From positions 1 through 52,178 of the forward strand of contig NW_020169321.1 of NCBI RefSeq assembly GCF_000988165.1: a DNA stretch of 52,178 bases, in the 5' to 3' direction. The DNA is from Vairimorpha ceranae (Eukaryota; Microsporidia; Nosematidae). The stretch's first letter is position 1; each line of letters opens with the position of its first letter. The notes under the pieces are model-generated. The model saw only the letters and a program-made list of their open reading frames with translations, did no database searches and had not been told where the DNA came from. Positions 1 to 8,883 of the stretch are shown here, piece by piece. The position numbers were made by a program, and so were the translations under genes.

Positions 1-2
1 CT

Positions 3-626
3 TGCACTACAATTTGTTGCGATGATCAAGAACTTATAAAGTTACTTAACAAACTTGAAAAAAACTTTTTTAATTTAAAGCAAGCTAAAAGCTCGCCTGA
101 ATTCAATAATATTTACATTATAGATTCTAGAAATATTTCATATAATGATATTAATCTTTTAAAAAAGTTTAGAGTGTCTTACAATGGTAAGTTTTACAAT
201 AGGAAAAAAAAAATTATAGATAGTATTACAAATATTTGTGAACATCTTAAATATCAACAAATACCACGACATCGACATATTCTAGTAGAAAAAAGTCTAA
301 AATTTATTTGTCAAGTTTTTGTCTTTATTAATGATTTTAATTTTTTTAAAAAAAAAAGGATCATTGGATATTTTAATTTTTTTAACAGATTACAATATCA
401 AAAATATAAATTTACAGCATTATTTTCAAATGAAAATTTTGCAGAAATGATCACTTTAATCAAAAAAGTACTCTATCAAGACCACTATTTTAATTATGTT
501 AAAAAGGTTGACCTAAAAAAAAGCTTTAAAAGTTTAAGCGTTAATATTACATATATAATCAATCATTTAAAATTCTACACTGATTATTTAAATGAGTATG
601 AAAAAATCTATATGAAATATATTTAA
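3..626 (+). CDS. 3' part of a secreted-family paralog (family A), 5' end outside window
   Basis: The frame is open from base 3 to the TAA at 624-626, giving about 207 residues; the true start lies left of the window. The product aligns along its whole length with the C-terminal half of the 434-aa protein at 6320-7624. Shared stretches include CNTICC / CTTICC, EFxNIYxID, a lysine-rich patch, and YQKYKFTxLFS followed by FAxMITL and VLYQD. No known domain is recognised. The protein is lysine/asparagine-rich with no clear membrane span in the visible part. A GTG near 174 could be mistaken for a start, but the homology continues upstream of it. Function unknown; inferred to be a lineage-specific multigene family. 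Confidence 0.8.
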   Translation, partial: CTTICCDDQELIKLLNKLEKNFFNLKQAKSSPEFNNIYIIDSRNISYNDINLLKKFRVSYNGKFYNRKKKIIDSITNICEHLKYQQIPRHRHILVEKSLKFICQVFVFINDFNFFKKKRIIGYFNFFNRLQYQKYKFTALFSNENFAEMITLIKKVLYQDHYFNYVKKVDLKKSFKSLSVNITYIINHLKFYTDYLNEYEKIYMKYI

Positions 627-800
627 AAATAAATTTATTACGGCTATATGTTGCTTTTTGGAAAAACACATCAAAGCAAAAATTTTTTGTTTAAAGTTTA
701 AAAGTTAATATCAGTTTTTTTTTCTACAAATTATAAAAGTTGTCATTCAATAAACGAAAGATTTTTTTTGTATTTTATAACACCTTATATACATTTTTAA

Positions 801-886
801 AGTCTACTCCATAAAACTGTGATTTCTAAAAAACAGAGGGGAAAAATAATAAAAAAAGGAGACAACGGAGTTTTATGGAGTAAACC
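801..886. repeat. 86-bp inverted-repeat unit at the left Merlin end (MITE-like)
   Basis: The Merlin terminus at 801 is followed at 867-886 by its inverse (GGAGTTTTATGGAGTAAACC). The first 86 bp therefore form a complete small inverted-repeat element by themselves. It could be a Merlin-derived MITE fused to the larger copy, or the product of an internal rearrangement. Confidence 0.55.
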
Positions 887-1308
887 ACAAAAATGCGATT
901 TCCATACTAAAAACAGGTTTTGTGAGATTAAAACATAATATTTGTATAAGAAATTTTTGTCGTTTATAGTCGTTTGCTATTATTGTTCTTGTTCCCCGTT
1001 TTTAATTTTTTAGTATAAAAACAAATTTTTGTTGAAAGGGTATGTCAACATTTTATGAGGAAAATTATGAAATATTTTTATAGAGTTAAGAAGCGATTAA
1101 ATTTGTTAAAAACATTGGACGATTAGTTGATAAATTATTTAAAAATATAAAATATCAAGCATAGAAGATTTTTTTTAAGTAGGGGTAAAAATATTTGGGT
1201 GGATATCGTTACTTTTGTAGAATATGCAAACAATCTATTGCATCTATTAAATATATGAACCCTTTGCTTCCTAAAATAAAAATGAGCAGAAATTAACATT
1301 TAATCTTT

Positions 1309-1893
1309 TTGTATATTACTAAGCCAAGAAATAGGCAGGTCTTGACTCTTGTTTCTGTAAGTGAAACTGTTTATATCTATATCAAAGAAAAAATTATTGA
1401 TTGTGTGAAAGTTATAAGTGGTGAAAAGGAGAAAATTGGAGAAAAAAATGTTGCTGTACAAATTAACGAAACGGCTTATTGTAGGCGTAGTCTAATATAT
1501 CAGCCAACCAGCGAAGCGCCCTACATAAGAGACACGAAATGGGTTATTGGTATCCAATACGAGTCAACACAAAGAATAAGGTTATAGGTGTTGCCAGACC
1601 GTACAATTCCGACAATTACAGTATTTATTAAACGAAATATAAGAGTAGGTACAATTATTAAAACTGGCGATTATCCGTCGCATCCAAGTTCTTTTATAGC
1701 AAATCGCTGCAAACACAGTAAAGTTAATCATAGTAGAAGCTTTATAGACGAGTATGGAAATCATACCAATTCGATTGAAGGTGTATGGGCCGGTGCCAAA
1801 GCAGAGATAGGAGCAAGGAGAGACGTAAGATACGATAATTTAAAACTTTTTATTGAGAAATATGAGCTTCTATTTAAGTTAGTATTGTGCTAA
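1309..1893 (+). pseudogene. Merlin/ISXO2 transposase, interrupted by TAG
   Basis: Two open stretches in one frame, 1309-1587 and 1588-1893, are separated only by a TAG at 1585-1587. The upstream part has VAVQINETAY (the family VEIDE motif, Asp replaced by Asn) and RDTKWVIGIQ (family W-V-F-G-G strand). The downstream part has DRT, GTIIKTGDYPS (family G-T-x-I-x-S-D region), VNHSRSFIDEYGNHTNSIEG and W. This last stretch is the diagnostic NHS-x-x-F-V-D...HTN-x-I-E-G block of Merlin transposases. The N-terminal DNA-binding region is not readable upstream of a TAA at 1294. Stop and missing N-terminus make it a pseudogene. Confidence 0.85.
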
Positions 1894-2003
1894 AAAGAAA
1901 GCGCTTTAATTGACCTATTTATAAACATAATAAAGTATATTCGATTTATTTTTTTCAAAGCCTCCCCTTTAATAAAAAAAACTGGAGTTTCATGGAGTAG
2001 ACT

Positions 2004-3137
2004 CTAAATATATTATTTATTTGTTCTTACATAGAACAACATCTAAAGTTTGGACACCTCGTAAAAAGTTACAACACTTCAAAATATAATTCATTAAATT
2101 TTCATAATTTAGCATCAGAGTAAGAATCTTTATCATTTATGGTCTTAACAATGACTTTTCCCACCATTTTAAAGATATAAAAATAAGAGTTTTCAAAAGC
2201 GCTGTATAATAATTTCAAATTTTTTTTAGAATTTACATCCATTCAAAAATTTTAAACTACACATTTAAGCGTTTATACAAGTAAAGTGTTGCTATATGCC
2301 TTTAGTAAGTACTCCTTAAGTAAGGCCGGAGCTTAAAATAACTTCCATAATGCTTTTATTATCAAAAAATGGTTTATTGTTATAAGTCTTGAAATAGTTA
2401 TTTTTTGAAAGCATTATTTTATAATTATTTTGAAGTTAAAAAACTATGCTTTTTCATAGTAAAATATTTTAAAATAAATAAAGAACATGGGGTAAATACC
2501 ATAATACCCAAATATATGTGTACTAAACACAATTTATTTCTTATTTATCTTTAGTCTTTTTAAAAATATGTTTTGGTTGGTTTTTTGGTTAATTGTTTCT
2601 TATGAGGTGCAGATAGACCCTTCCGAGGTGGTATCTGTTTTTTGAAATAGTCTATATTTAATAAGCTTGTTGTTTCCACTGTAAATCTTAAGGGTTAAAG
2701 GATAAATATTTAGTTACGCAAAAAAAAATTTAAAAAAATTATTTTTAGAAAAAGGAGAATAAAATTTCATGTAATAATCAATATCACAGTAAGACACTTG
2801 CTTTTTATAATGTAAAACAATAAATACAATCTTTAATTGCAATTTTATAATTTAATTATTATTTTTGAATTCAAAAATATACATTTACTATGTTACAAAT
2901 TTTTAAAAAATATAAATTTACTATATTAAAAATTTTTAAAAAATATAAATTTACTATATTAAAAATTTTTAAAAATATACATTTACTATGTTAAAAATTT
3001 TTAAAAAATATACATTTACTATTTTTGGAAAAAAATTATATCAGTATAATTTAAGATCAAAGTTTATTTAGCAGGTAGTAATTTTTTATTAAAATTTAGC
3101 TTAGTTATAATTTTTTTTTCTGACCCTTTATAGTTTA
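2004..3137. other. Gene-free AT-rich spacer
   Basis: No open frame with homology or CCC-type start signal was seen. The only structure is the short tandem array at 2874-3022. The last 15 bases before 3138 carry the CCC motif of the next gene. Confidence 0.6.
2874..3022. repeat. Tandem repeat, four copies of about 38 bp
   Basis: The unit reads roughly ATATACATTTACTATGTTA followed by AAAATTTTTAAAAA. Two outer-type copies have TACATTTACTATG and inner copies have TAAATTTACTATA. Pure AT-rich minisatellite 100-250 bp upstream of the 557-aa gene; no spacers, so not CRISPR. Confidence 0.8.
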
Positions 3138-4811
3138 ATGAAATTTGTATTATTAGTGTTATTTTTTGCTCATTTAAAATCCAGTAAAGACATTTATGAG
3201 AATTTATTGGAAGTCATTAAACAAAAGATTAAGACTGAAAGCTATTCTTTGATAGATTTAAAAGAAGAATACTACTCTTTTGAAGTCTATATTGAATATG
3301 ATAAAATTGTTTGCTGCGAATACATGGGAGATGTATCTGGACCCAAGGATATTTCTTACAAATCTAAAAGGATTAAGTATAATACGGCAGATGAAGCAAT
3401 TCAAAAAATTTGTGATTATTATCTTTCAAGCAATTTAAATAAATTACTGAAATTTCCGGCCGTTTGTAAGCTAGTTTTTCTTAAATCTAAACATGATATT
3501 AAGTTAAATCTTAAGAATTTTTTTTATAATAGAATTGAACCAGATTTTATTGCTAGACTTTATGATAGTAGCAAGTTAAAACAAATAAGGAAGCTTTGTT
3601 TATGTTTTTCTCGAAGCAAAATGATATTTCTTCCTCTTTGCTTTCAACTTGGAAAAGATAAAATGGGTGGCAACATTCAATTCTTTGAAGAAGAAAATAA
3701 GATGAAATTTTTTTTTCCTGTAAAATTAAGAAATTTAATGTTTTTGTTTAAAATTGACGCTAAAGATTTATACACTGTAGAAGAACAATATACAAGTGAA
3801 ATAATAAAGTTACATAAAAATAACAATGATAATAATATTTGTACAGAGATATGCACTTTAATGTGTAAAATTTTTACATTTTCTGATTTTCTGTTAAATT
3901 CTAAATTATTAAATGATGTAAATAACGATGAGAAAAAACTACCCAGGCAATTTTTGTTATATAATTTTGAGAAGATTTTTTTTAATGTTTTAATTATAAA
4001 AAAGGCTATATTTTTCAAAACTTTAAGTACAACATTTTATTATTCTTGTAATAATCACTTAGAGATTGAGGGAAATTGTCAGTGCATTTCTGAAGAAACA
4101 TACCAAGATTGCATTGAGATTTGGAAATTATATATGAAGGCAAAAAATCTTGACTTTTTTAAATACAAAATTATTTTTCATAAATTTAAAAATGAAAATC
4201 TACTAAATCATCTACTATATAAAATTTGTGAAAGTCCGGGTTCCGCTTCATATCTTATATTAATGCAAATATTGGGCCATTATAATATTTTAAACGTGAA
4301 TGAAATTATTTTTCTTACGCAAAATCTAAATGATGATAAACGATTCCGAATAATTATTTTTCTGGAAAATTTTTTTACTAAAGAAAAACTTTCTAAGATT
4401 CATTTTATGATGACGGCGGAGAGTGAAGAAGTTAATAATTTGTTATACACTCTTATTTATAAAGAAGCTGAGGAATATTTTAGTATTTATGAAAAGGATG
4501 ATATTTTTAATATTGAATTTTTTAATGATATACAAAAGTTTTCTGATTTATATTTATGTCTGAATAAAATAACGTTATATGATTTTTATAGCATCTTAAT
4601 TGGCAATTCATTATCTATATTTGCGTCAGGGTCAAAAACATTGCCACAATTATTTGAAAGTATAGCATTACTAACCAATGTAGACGTTAGATACAGCATA
4701 GGAGGAAGGCGTGTTTATTTTAATAAAATAGAAGCTGAGAAAATGTTTCAAATATTAAATATTGACGATCCCGAGAATTTAGAAAATTACGTTGAAAGTT
4801 TAATTAAATGA
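3138..4811 (+). CDS. Unrecognised 557-aa protein with N-terminal signal-like segment
   Basis: Complete frame of 557 codons with ATG at 3138; GACCC lies at 3122-3126, the expected distance for the microsporidian start signal. Residues 1-15 (MKFVLLVLFFAHLKS) look like a signal peptide or a single N-terminal anchor. The rest is mixed hydrophilic/helical, rich in Lys, Asn, Phe and Leu, with scattered cysteines and no obvious further membrane span. The C-terminus has a conserved-looking patch (YSIGGRRVYFNKIEAEKMF, about 524-542). I recognise no family. It lies between TE-derived DNA and the Helitron array, and near a secreted multigene family, which suggests a lineage-specific secreted or surface protein (inference). 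Confidence 0.75.
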   Translation: MKFVLLVLFFAHLKSSKDIYENLLEVIKQKIKTESYSLIDLKEEYYSFEVYIEYDKIVCCEYMGDVSGPKDISYKSKRIKYNTADEAIQKICDYYLSSNLNKLLKFPAVCKLVFLKSKHDIKLNLKNFFYNRIEPDFIARLYDSSKLKQIRKLCLCFSRSKMIFLPLCFQLGKDKMGGNIQFFEEENKMKFFFPVKLRNLMFLFKIDAKDLYTVEEQYTSEIIKLHKNNNDNNICTEICTLMCKIFTFSDFLLNSKLLNDVNNDEKKLPRQFLLYNFEKIFFNVLIIKKAIFFKTLSTTFYYSCNNHLEIEGNCQCISEETYQDCIEIWKLYMKAKNLDFFKYKIIFHKFKNENLLNHLLYKICESPGSASYLILMQILGHYNILNVNEIIFLTQNLNDDKRFRIIIFLENFFTKEKLSKIHFMMTAESEEVNNLLYTLIYKEAEEYFSIYEKDDIFNIEFFNDIQKFSDLYLCLNKITLYDFYSILIGNSLSIFASGSKTLPQLFESIALLTNVDVRYSIGGRRVYFNKIEAEKMFQILNIDDPENLENYVESLIK

Positions 4812-4868
4812 TTTTAATTTATAAAACTGTAGATTTTTGCCTTGCCCGAAGGATAACTACTAAACTTG

Positions 4869-5184
4869 TCTATATATAAAAAATGTAAATCAAAATATTT
4901 ATTTTTTAACCCTTCTTTTTTCAAATTTTGGAAAGTTTTGTTCTAAAAGCAATAGCAATGTTGTTTATTTGATTATTTTACGTATAGAACAGAACATTCA
5001 CTATATTTTTTTGTGTTGTATTCAAAAATTTAATTTCAAAGGTGTGTTACTGCAGCTTTTATACAAAATATAAATAACAAATTAAGACTCTAAACATAAA
5101 CGTATAAACTTAACGCGAGATACAAATAATCAAAAGTATACATTGTATTTAAAGTCCCGTTTTAAACGGAATGGCTTAAGCTAG
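4869..5184 (+). mobile_element. Helitron-like non-autonomous element, unit H1
   Basis: Starts TC followed by TATATATAAAAAATG and the internal block TTTTTTAACCCTTCTTTTTT. Ends with the imperfect palindrome CCCGTTTTAAACGGA (5156-5170), then 10 nt, then CTAG (5181-5184). No coding capacity. Immediately followed by unit H2. Begins 57 bp after the stop of the 557-aa gene. Confidence 0.7.
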
Positions 5185-5524
5185 TCATCAATCATCAATA
5201 TATATAAAAAGTTTGAATTTGAATATTTATTTTTTAACCCTTCTTTTTTAAAACTCTGTAAAATTCTTTATATTTTTCATAAGAAAGAATAACACAAGTA
5301 AAAAAAAGTTTTAAAAGCACAGCACGATGTTTTTGTGCATTTTTCTTTAGTTTAATTAATTATTCAAATTGTAAAATACGCGCTATTGTTATTTTATAAT
5401 TAAAAGTGTTCAATGTTTAATAATAAAAAATACATACATGCACAAGGGGACATATACACATAATTTAAACAAAAAAAGCACGTATCGAATTTGAGTCCCG
5501 TTTTAAACGGGATAGCGTAAGCTA
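5185..5524 (+). mobile_element. Helitron-like non-autonomous element, unit H2
   Basis: Begins TCATCAATCATCAATATATA and continues into the common block TATATATAAAAAGTTTGAAT. Perfect palindrome CCCGTTTTAAACGGG at 5497-5511, 10-nt gap, then CTA (final G missing or shared with the next unit). Abuts H1 (CTAG|TC) on its left and H3 on its right. Confidence 0.75.
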
Positions 5525-5839
5525 TATATATATAAAAAGTTTGAATCTAAATATTTATTTATTTTTTAACCTTTCTTTTTTAAAAATTTTTATTAAGAAA
5601 GAATAACACAAGTATTATGTTTTTTTTTAAAAGCACAGCACACAGTTTTCCTGTTTTTTCTTAAATTTTATTTGTTTTTTTAAATTGTTACAGGGTGTTT
5701 ATAGCAAATTTAATTTATAATAGAGAATGTAATTTGTAATAAAAAAATTTGTACATACATTAAGGTACAGCATATTCATTAAAAGAAAGAACACACATTA
5801 TATTTATGATTCCGTTTCAGACGAAATAGCGTAAGCTAG
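5525..5839 (+). mobile_element. Helitron-like non-autonomous element, unit H3
   Basis: Starts with TATATATATAAAAAGTTTG directly at the end of H2. Its palindrome has decayed (TTCCGTTTCAGACGAAAT) but the tail AGCGTAAGCTAG is intact, with CTAG at 5836-5839. The next base is T, as expected for Helitron insertion into an A|T site. Confidence 0.7.
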
Positions 5840-6026
5840 TATTATATAAAAAATTGAAGTTGCGTATTTCGTTAAATTAAAATTTTTTTTTGCTTATAAA
5901 TAAAACAATATTAATTTATTTTTGTGTAAATAACTACGCTAATACTATATTTGAGCAGAAAATAAAATAAATTGGCATAAAATTTATATTTTTAGTATAA
6001 AATATAAAAAAATAAAACGACTTGCA

Positions 6027-6133
6027 CACATCTCCTGTTTACTTTATAAAAATTAATTATTCATACATTAATCATTAAATGATGATGATTTTTTTCAATA
6101 TTTACAAGAATTTAAATATAAGCAGGAGATGTG
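6027..6133. repeat. Inverted repeat, 11-bp perfect arms
   Basis: CACATCTCCTG at 6027-6037 and its exact complement CAGGAGATGTG at 6123-6133 enclose 85 bp of AT-rich DNA. It may be a small MITE or a structured 5' region of the following gene. The rest of 5840-6319 shows no gene. Confidence 0.55.
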
Positions 6134-6319
6134 ACACTTATATTAAAACATTTATTTTAATTGATATAATTGGTTTTTTTAATAGATTAGAAAATTAAAT
6201 TAAATAAATAAAAAATAAAAATATTTCTAATCTATAAAGTAAACTTAAAATAAATAATATATATAACTGTATTAATTTTTCACAAGTTTTATAAATTTTT
6301 TTAAATATACCCCTATAAA

Positions 6320-7624
6320 ATGAATTTTATTTGTTTTTTATTGGTTTTTAAAAAAGTAATATCATCTCACCTTAATACACATGAACGAATTTATAATCTT
6401 AATCATTCAATAATGTCTTTATTGAAGGATAAGAAACGTAAAGATAATGATGCAAAAATCCAAATAAGATCTAATAAAAGATTAAGAATTGAGAATAAAA
6501 TTGACATGATTACTGATATAGATAAAGGTATATTAGACCTAGAAAATGAAAAGTTGTCAGTAAAAGTGTTACAAACCGTTGCATCTACTAATGAAGAATT
6601 GGAACAGTGCAAAACCTTAAAAAACGTTATTATGCATGATAGTACTGTAAAGCCATCAACTAGTAATTATAGCGGCTTAATTGATGCTAAAACTATTGAT
6701 ACAACAAGTTTGGGGTCTACAGAACCTTTAGGCTTGAGCTGTAAGTTTAAAAAAAATCTTGTTTCTTCGCGTTCAAATGCACGATCATTAGATGGCGCCA
6801 ATCTTTACAATTCCATCAGGACAGATGATATGGATAAAAAAGTAGATTATAGTTTTCCCGAGGCTTTAAAAAATACTATAAATACTAATATCAATAAATT
6901 TAAGAATACTGGCGTTGATAAAAACACAAGCGAGATGCTTAAATGTCCTTCTATGATGTCTTATCCTGATTTTACACATTTATTTTTTGCACCACATTGC
7001 AATACAATTTGTTGCGCCGAACAAGAACTTTCAGATTTATTTAATAAACTTGAAGAAAATTTTTATAATTTAGTACAAGCAAGAAACTTACCCGAATTTA
7101 GTAATATATACAATATAGATGCCAGCAATATTTCAGATGATGATAAATTGCGCTTAAAAAAACTTAAAAAATCTATCCACAATAAATTTTATAAAAAGAA
7201 AAGAAAAATTACCGTTAGTATTTCAAATATATATAAACAACTTAGGTATCAACAAATATCAGAGCAAAGTTATAATTTGATAGAAAAAGTTCTAAAATTT
7301 ACTAGCCAAGTTTTTGCCTTTATCACTGATTCTAATTTTTTTATAAGGAAAAAATTTTTTACCTCTTATTTTTTTGACGACAGGTTTAAATACCAAAAAT
7401 ACAAATTTACAACATTGTTTTCAGATAAAAATTTTGCAAAAATGATTACTTTAGTCGAAAGAGTACTCTATCAAGACCGCCATTTTGATCATGTTAAAGG
7501 GGTCGACTTAAAGAGAAATCTTAAATATCTAGCTAATCATATTTTAGACATAACTATAAATTTAGATTCTTTTACTAATTCTTTGGAAGTTCTCTATAAA
7601 TTTTACATAAAATTTAAAGAATAA
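6320..7624 (+). CDS. Secreted-family protein A, complete (434 aa)
   Basis: ATG at 6320 follows CCCC (6310-6313) by 6 bases, which fixes the start. Residues 1-16 (MNFICFLLVFKKVISS) resemble a signal peptide. Two basic clusters follow, KDKKRK (36-41) and RSNKRLR (50-56), resembling a bipartite nuclear localisation signal. Residues about 60-210 are low-complexity and polar. Residues about 225-434 form the conserved half shared with the partial gene at 3-626. The 5' flank and first bases also resemble those at 52165. No known domain. Secretion plus a nuclear-type signal would fit a host-directed effector, but that is inference only. Confidence 0.75.
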   Translation: MNFICFLLVFKKVISSHLNTHERIYNLNHSIMSLLKDKKRKDNDAKIQIRSNKRLRIENKIDMITDIDKGILDLENEKLSVKVLQTVASTNEELEQCKTLKNVIMHDSTVKPSTSNYSGLIDAKTIDTTSLGSTEPLGLSCKFKKNLVSSRSNARSLDGANLYNSIRTDDMDKKVDYSFPEALKNTINTNINKFKNTGVDKNTSEMLKCPSMMSYPDFTHLFFAPHCNTICCAEQELSDLFNKLEENFYNLVQARNLPEFSNIYNIDASNISDDDKLRLKKLKKSIHNKFYKKKRKITVSISNIYKQLRYQQISEQSYNLIEKVLKFTSQVFAFITDSNFFIRKKFFTSYFFDDRFKYQKYKFTTLFSDKNFAKMITLVERVLYQDRHFDHVKGVDLKRNLKYLANHILDITINLDSFTNSLEVLYKFYIKFKE

Positions 7625-7872
7625 TAAATTTTTTAGTCATATAATTCTGCTTTTAGATCATTTTGTTAAAGCAATTTTTTTCAAAGAGTAAAATTAAATA
7701 AAGTTTTTAATCTACAAACTATAAAAATATTACTGTATTTTAATTTCTGAAATAATTTTTTGGCCAATGATCTTGTACTGCCCAATTTGTAATATATACC
7801 GAAAATTTTTTTAGTACATTTATTTTAAAATACTACAAACAAAAGAATTCTAACATAAAAATTAGTCACCTA

Positions 7873-8293
7873 CAGTAGTGACAAAAAAAAGGAATGCTTA
7901 ATTTTGCAATTAAAAGTTATATATCATAGAAGGTTATTGCCATTTTAAAAGAAGCTACAAACATTTACAATTGTTTAAGTATTTTATTTATTATGCTAAC
8001 ACAATGCTTTAATTAGTTAAATAAAAAATAATATGGCAAAAAAGGAATATTTTTATTAAAAATTTAGTATGTCCACCTTTCACTTTTAATAATTCATTGC
8101 ATCTACTGTTCATGCTCTTTACCAAATTTTTACACACATCTACATCTATCTTATTCCACTCCTCTTCAACACATTTCTTTAATTCATTTATATATTTTGA
8201 TTTTCTTTTTCCTACCTCTACCCTAAGAATATGCCATAAACTTTCTATAGGATTCATGTCTAAGGATTGTGCAGGCCAATCTAGCAAATAATT
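7873..8293 (-). mobile_element. Truncated Tc1-like transposon (3' part only)
   Basis: A Tc1-type terminus lies at 7871 (TA then CAGTAGTGACAAAAAAAAGG), with transposase C-terminal coding on the complement strand. The other half of the element and the second terminus are absent beyond about 8293. Confidence 0.65.
8009..8287 (-). pseudogene. Tc1 transposase C-terminal fragment
   Basis: About 76 recognisable codons carry LDWPAQSLDMNPIESLWHIL, the last catalytic block of Tc1 transposases (W-P-x-Q-S-x-D-L-N-P-I-E-x-L-W). The natural tail LLKVKGGHTKF follows and then read-through into the terminus. The DDE residues upstream are missing. A fossil, not a gene. Confidence 0.85.
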
Positions 8294-8466
8294 AATGGAA
8301 ATGATTATTTAAATTTTCAACCCCTAAAAAATATTTTATAAAATGTAGTCAGTTATCAACAGGAAACCCGATATTACAAATACAGTCAATAAAATAAAAG
8401 ATGAATACAAAAATAACAAAGGTTTTTAGTCTTTAGCAAAAAAATTTAAGCTTTTAATTTTCAGTT

Positions 8467-8883
8467 TTAGTCTTTTTTTATAAATTTCCAAATTGTTGTA
8501 AATAAAGTTTTAAGATCGTAGCCATTAACTACCATAAAAACCAGAATATTAATAGTTAGCATTTCAATAAATTGATACCATTCAGCATCATATAAAATGA
8601 GTACACAAAACGCAATGAAAATTGATATCATAAGAGAAATTATTTGTAATAACATTGCATGTTTTATTATAAAGCTTTTAAATCTTTTACTTGTTGATAA
8701 ATCATCGTGTTGAGATAAATGTTGTAATCTATTGCCTGTCATTGAGTTATTCTCGGCTTGGGTCATCCGATTAATTGAATTTCTAATGTCATCGGTGGTA
8801 GTTTCAGCATCTAAAGGGACAGTTAATATTGTCTGCTCATGTGTACTAGCTAAAACATTCAAAAGAAATACAATTGCATACAT
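8467..8883 (-). CDS. Small secreted/membrane protein B1 (138 aa)
   Basis: Start at 8883 is directly preceded by CCCCCC on the coding strand. The N-terminus (MYAIVFLLNVLASTHEQ) is signal-like, followed by a polar domain (about 20-70) with the block RLQHLSQHDDLSTSKRF. Two hydrophobic spans follow (about 78-98 and 103-125), then a short basic tail. Clear paralog of B2 at 21043-21468 (141 aa), with the same order signal / polar / two spans and matching blocks QHxDxST, IxKH, LQIIS, ALILY/VLILY. No known family recognised. Paired on the same strand with protein C1 at 13740. Confidence 0.75.
   Translation of the reverse strand: MYAIVFLLNVLASTHEQTILTVPLDAETTTDDIRNSINRMTQAENNSMTGNRLQHLSQHDDLSTSKRFKSFIIKHAMLLQIISLMISIFIAFCVLILYDAEWYQFIEMLTINILVFMVVNGYDLKTLFTTIWKFIKKD

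Larger units (their letters stand above)
801..2003 (+). mobile_element. Merlin (ISXO2-like) DNA transposon, degenerate
   Basis: Inverted termini are visible. The left end begins AGTCTACTCCATAAAACT at 801, and the right end read on the complement from 2003 gives AGTCTACTCCATGAAACT. Between them lies an ISXO2/DDE-type transposase with an in-frame stop (1309-1893). Length about 1.2 kb, normal for Merlin. No convincing 8-9 bp target duplication was found. Probably inactive. Confidence 0.75.

Noticed and set aside
2874..3022. CRISPR-like spacing
   Set aside because: Repeats are directly adjacent without unique spacers, and the genome is eukaryotic.
3677..4018. 113-aa complement frame
   Set aside because: Shadow of the 557-aa gene; Phe/Lys-rich from antisense AT-rich codons.
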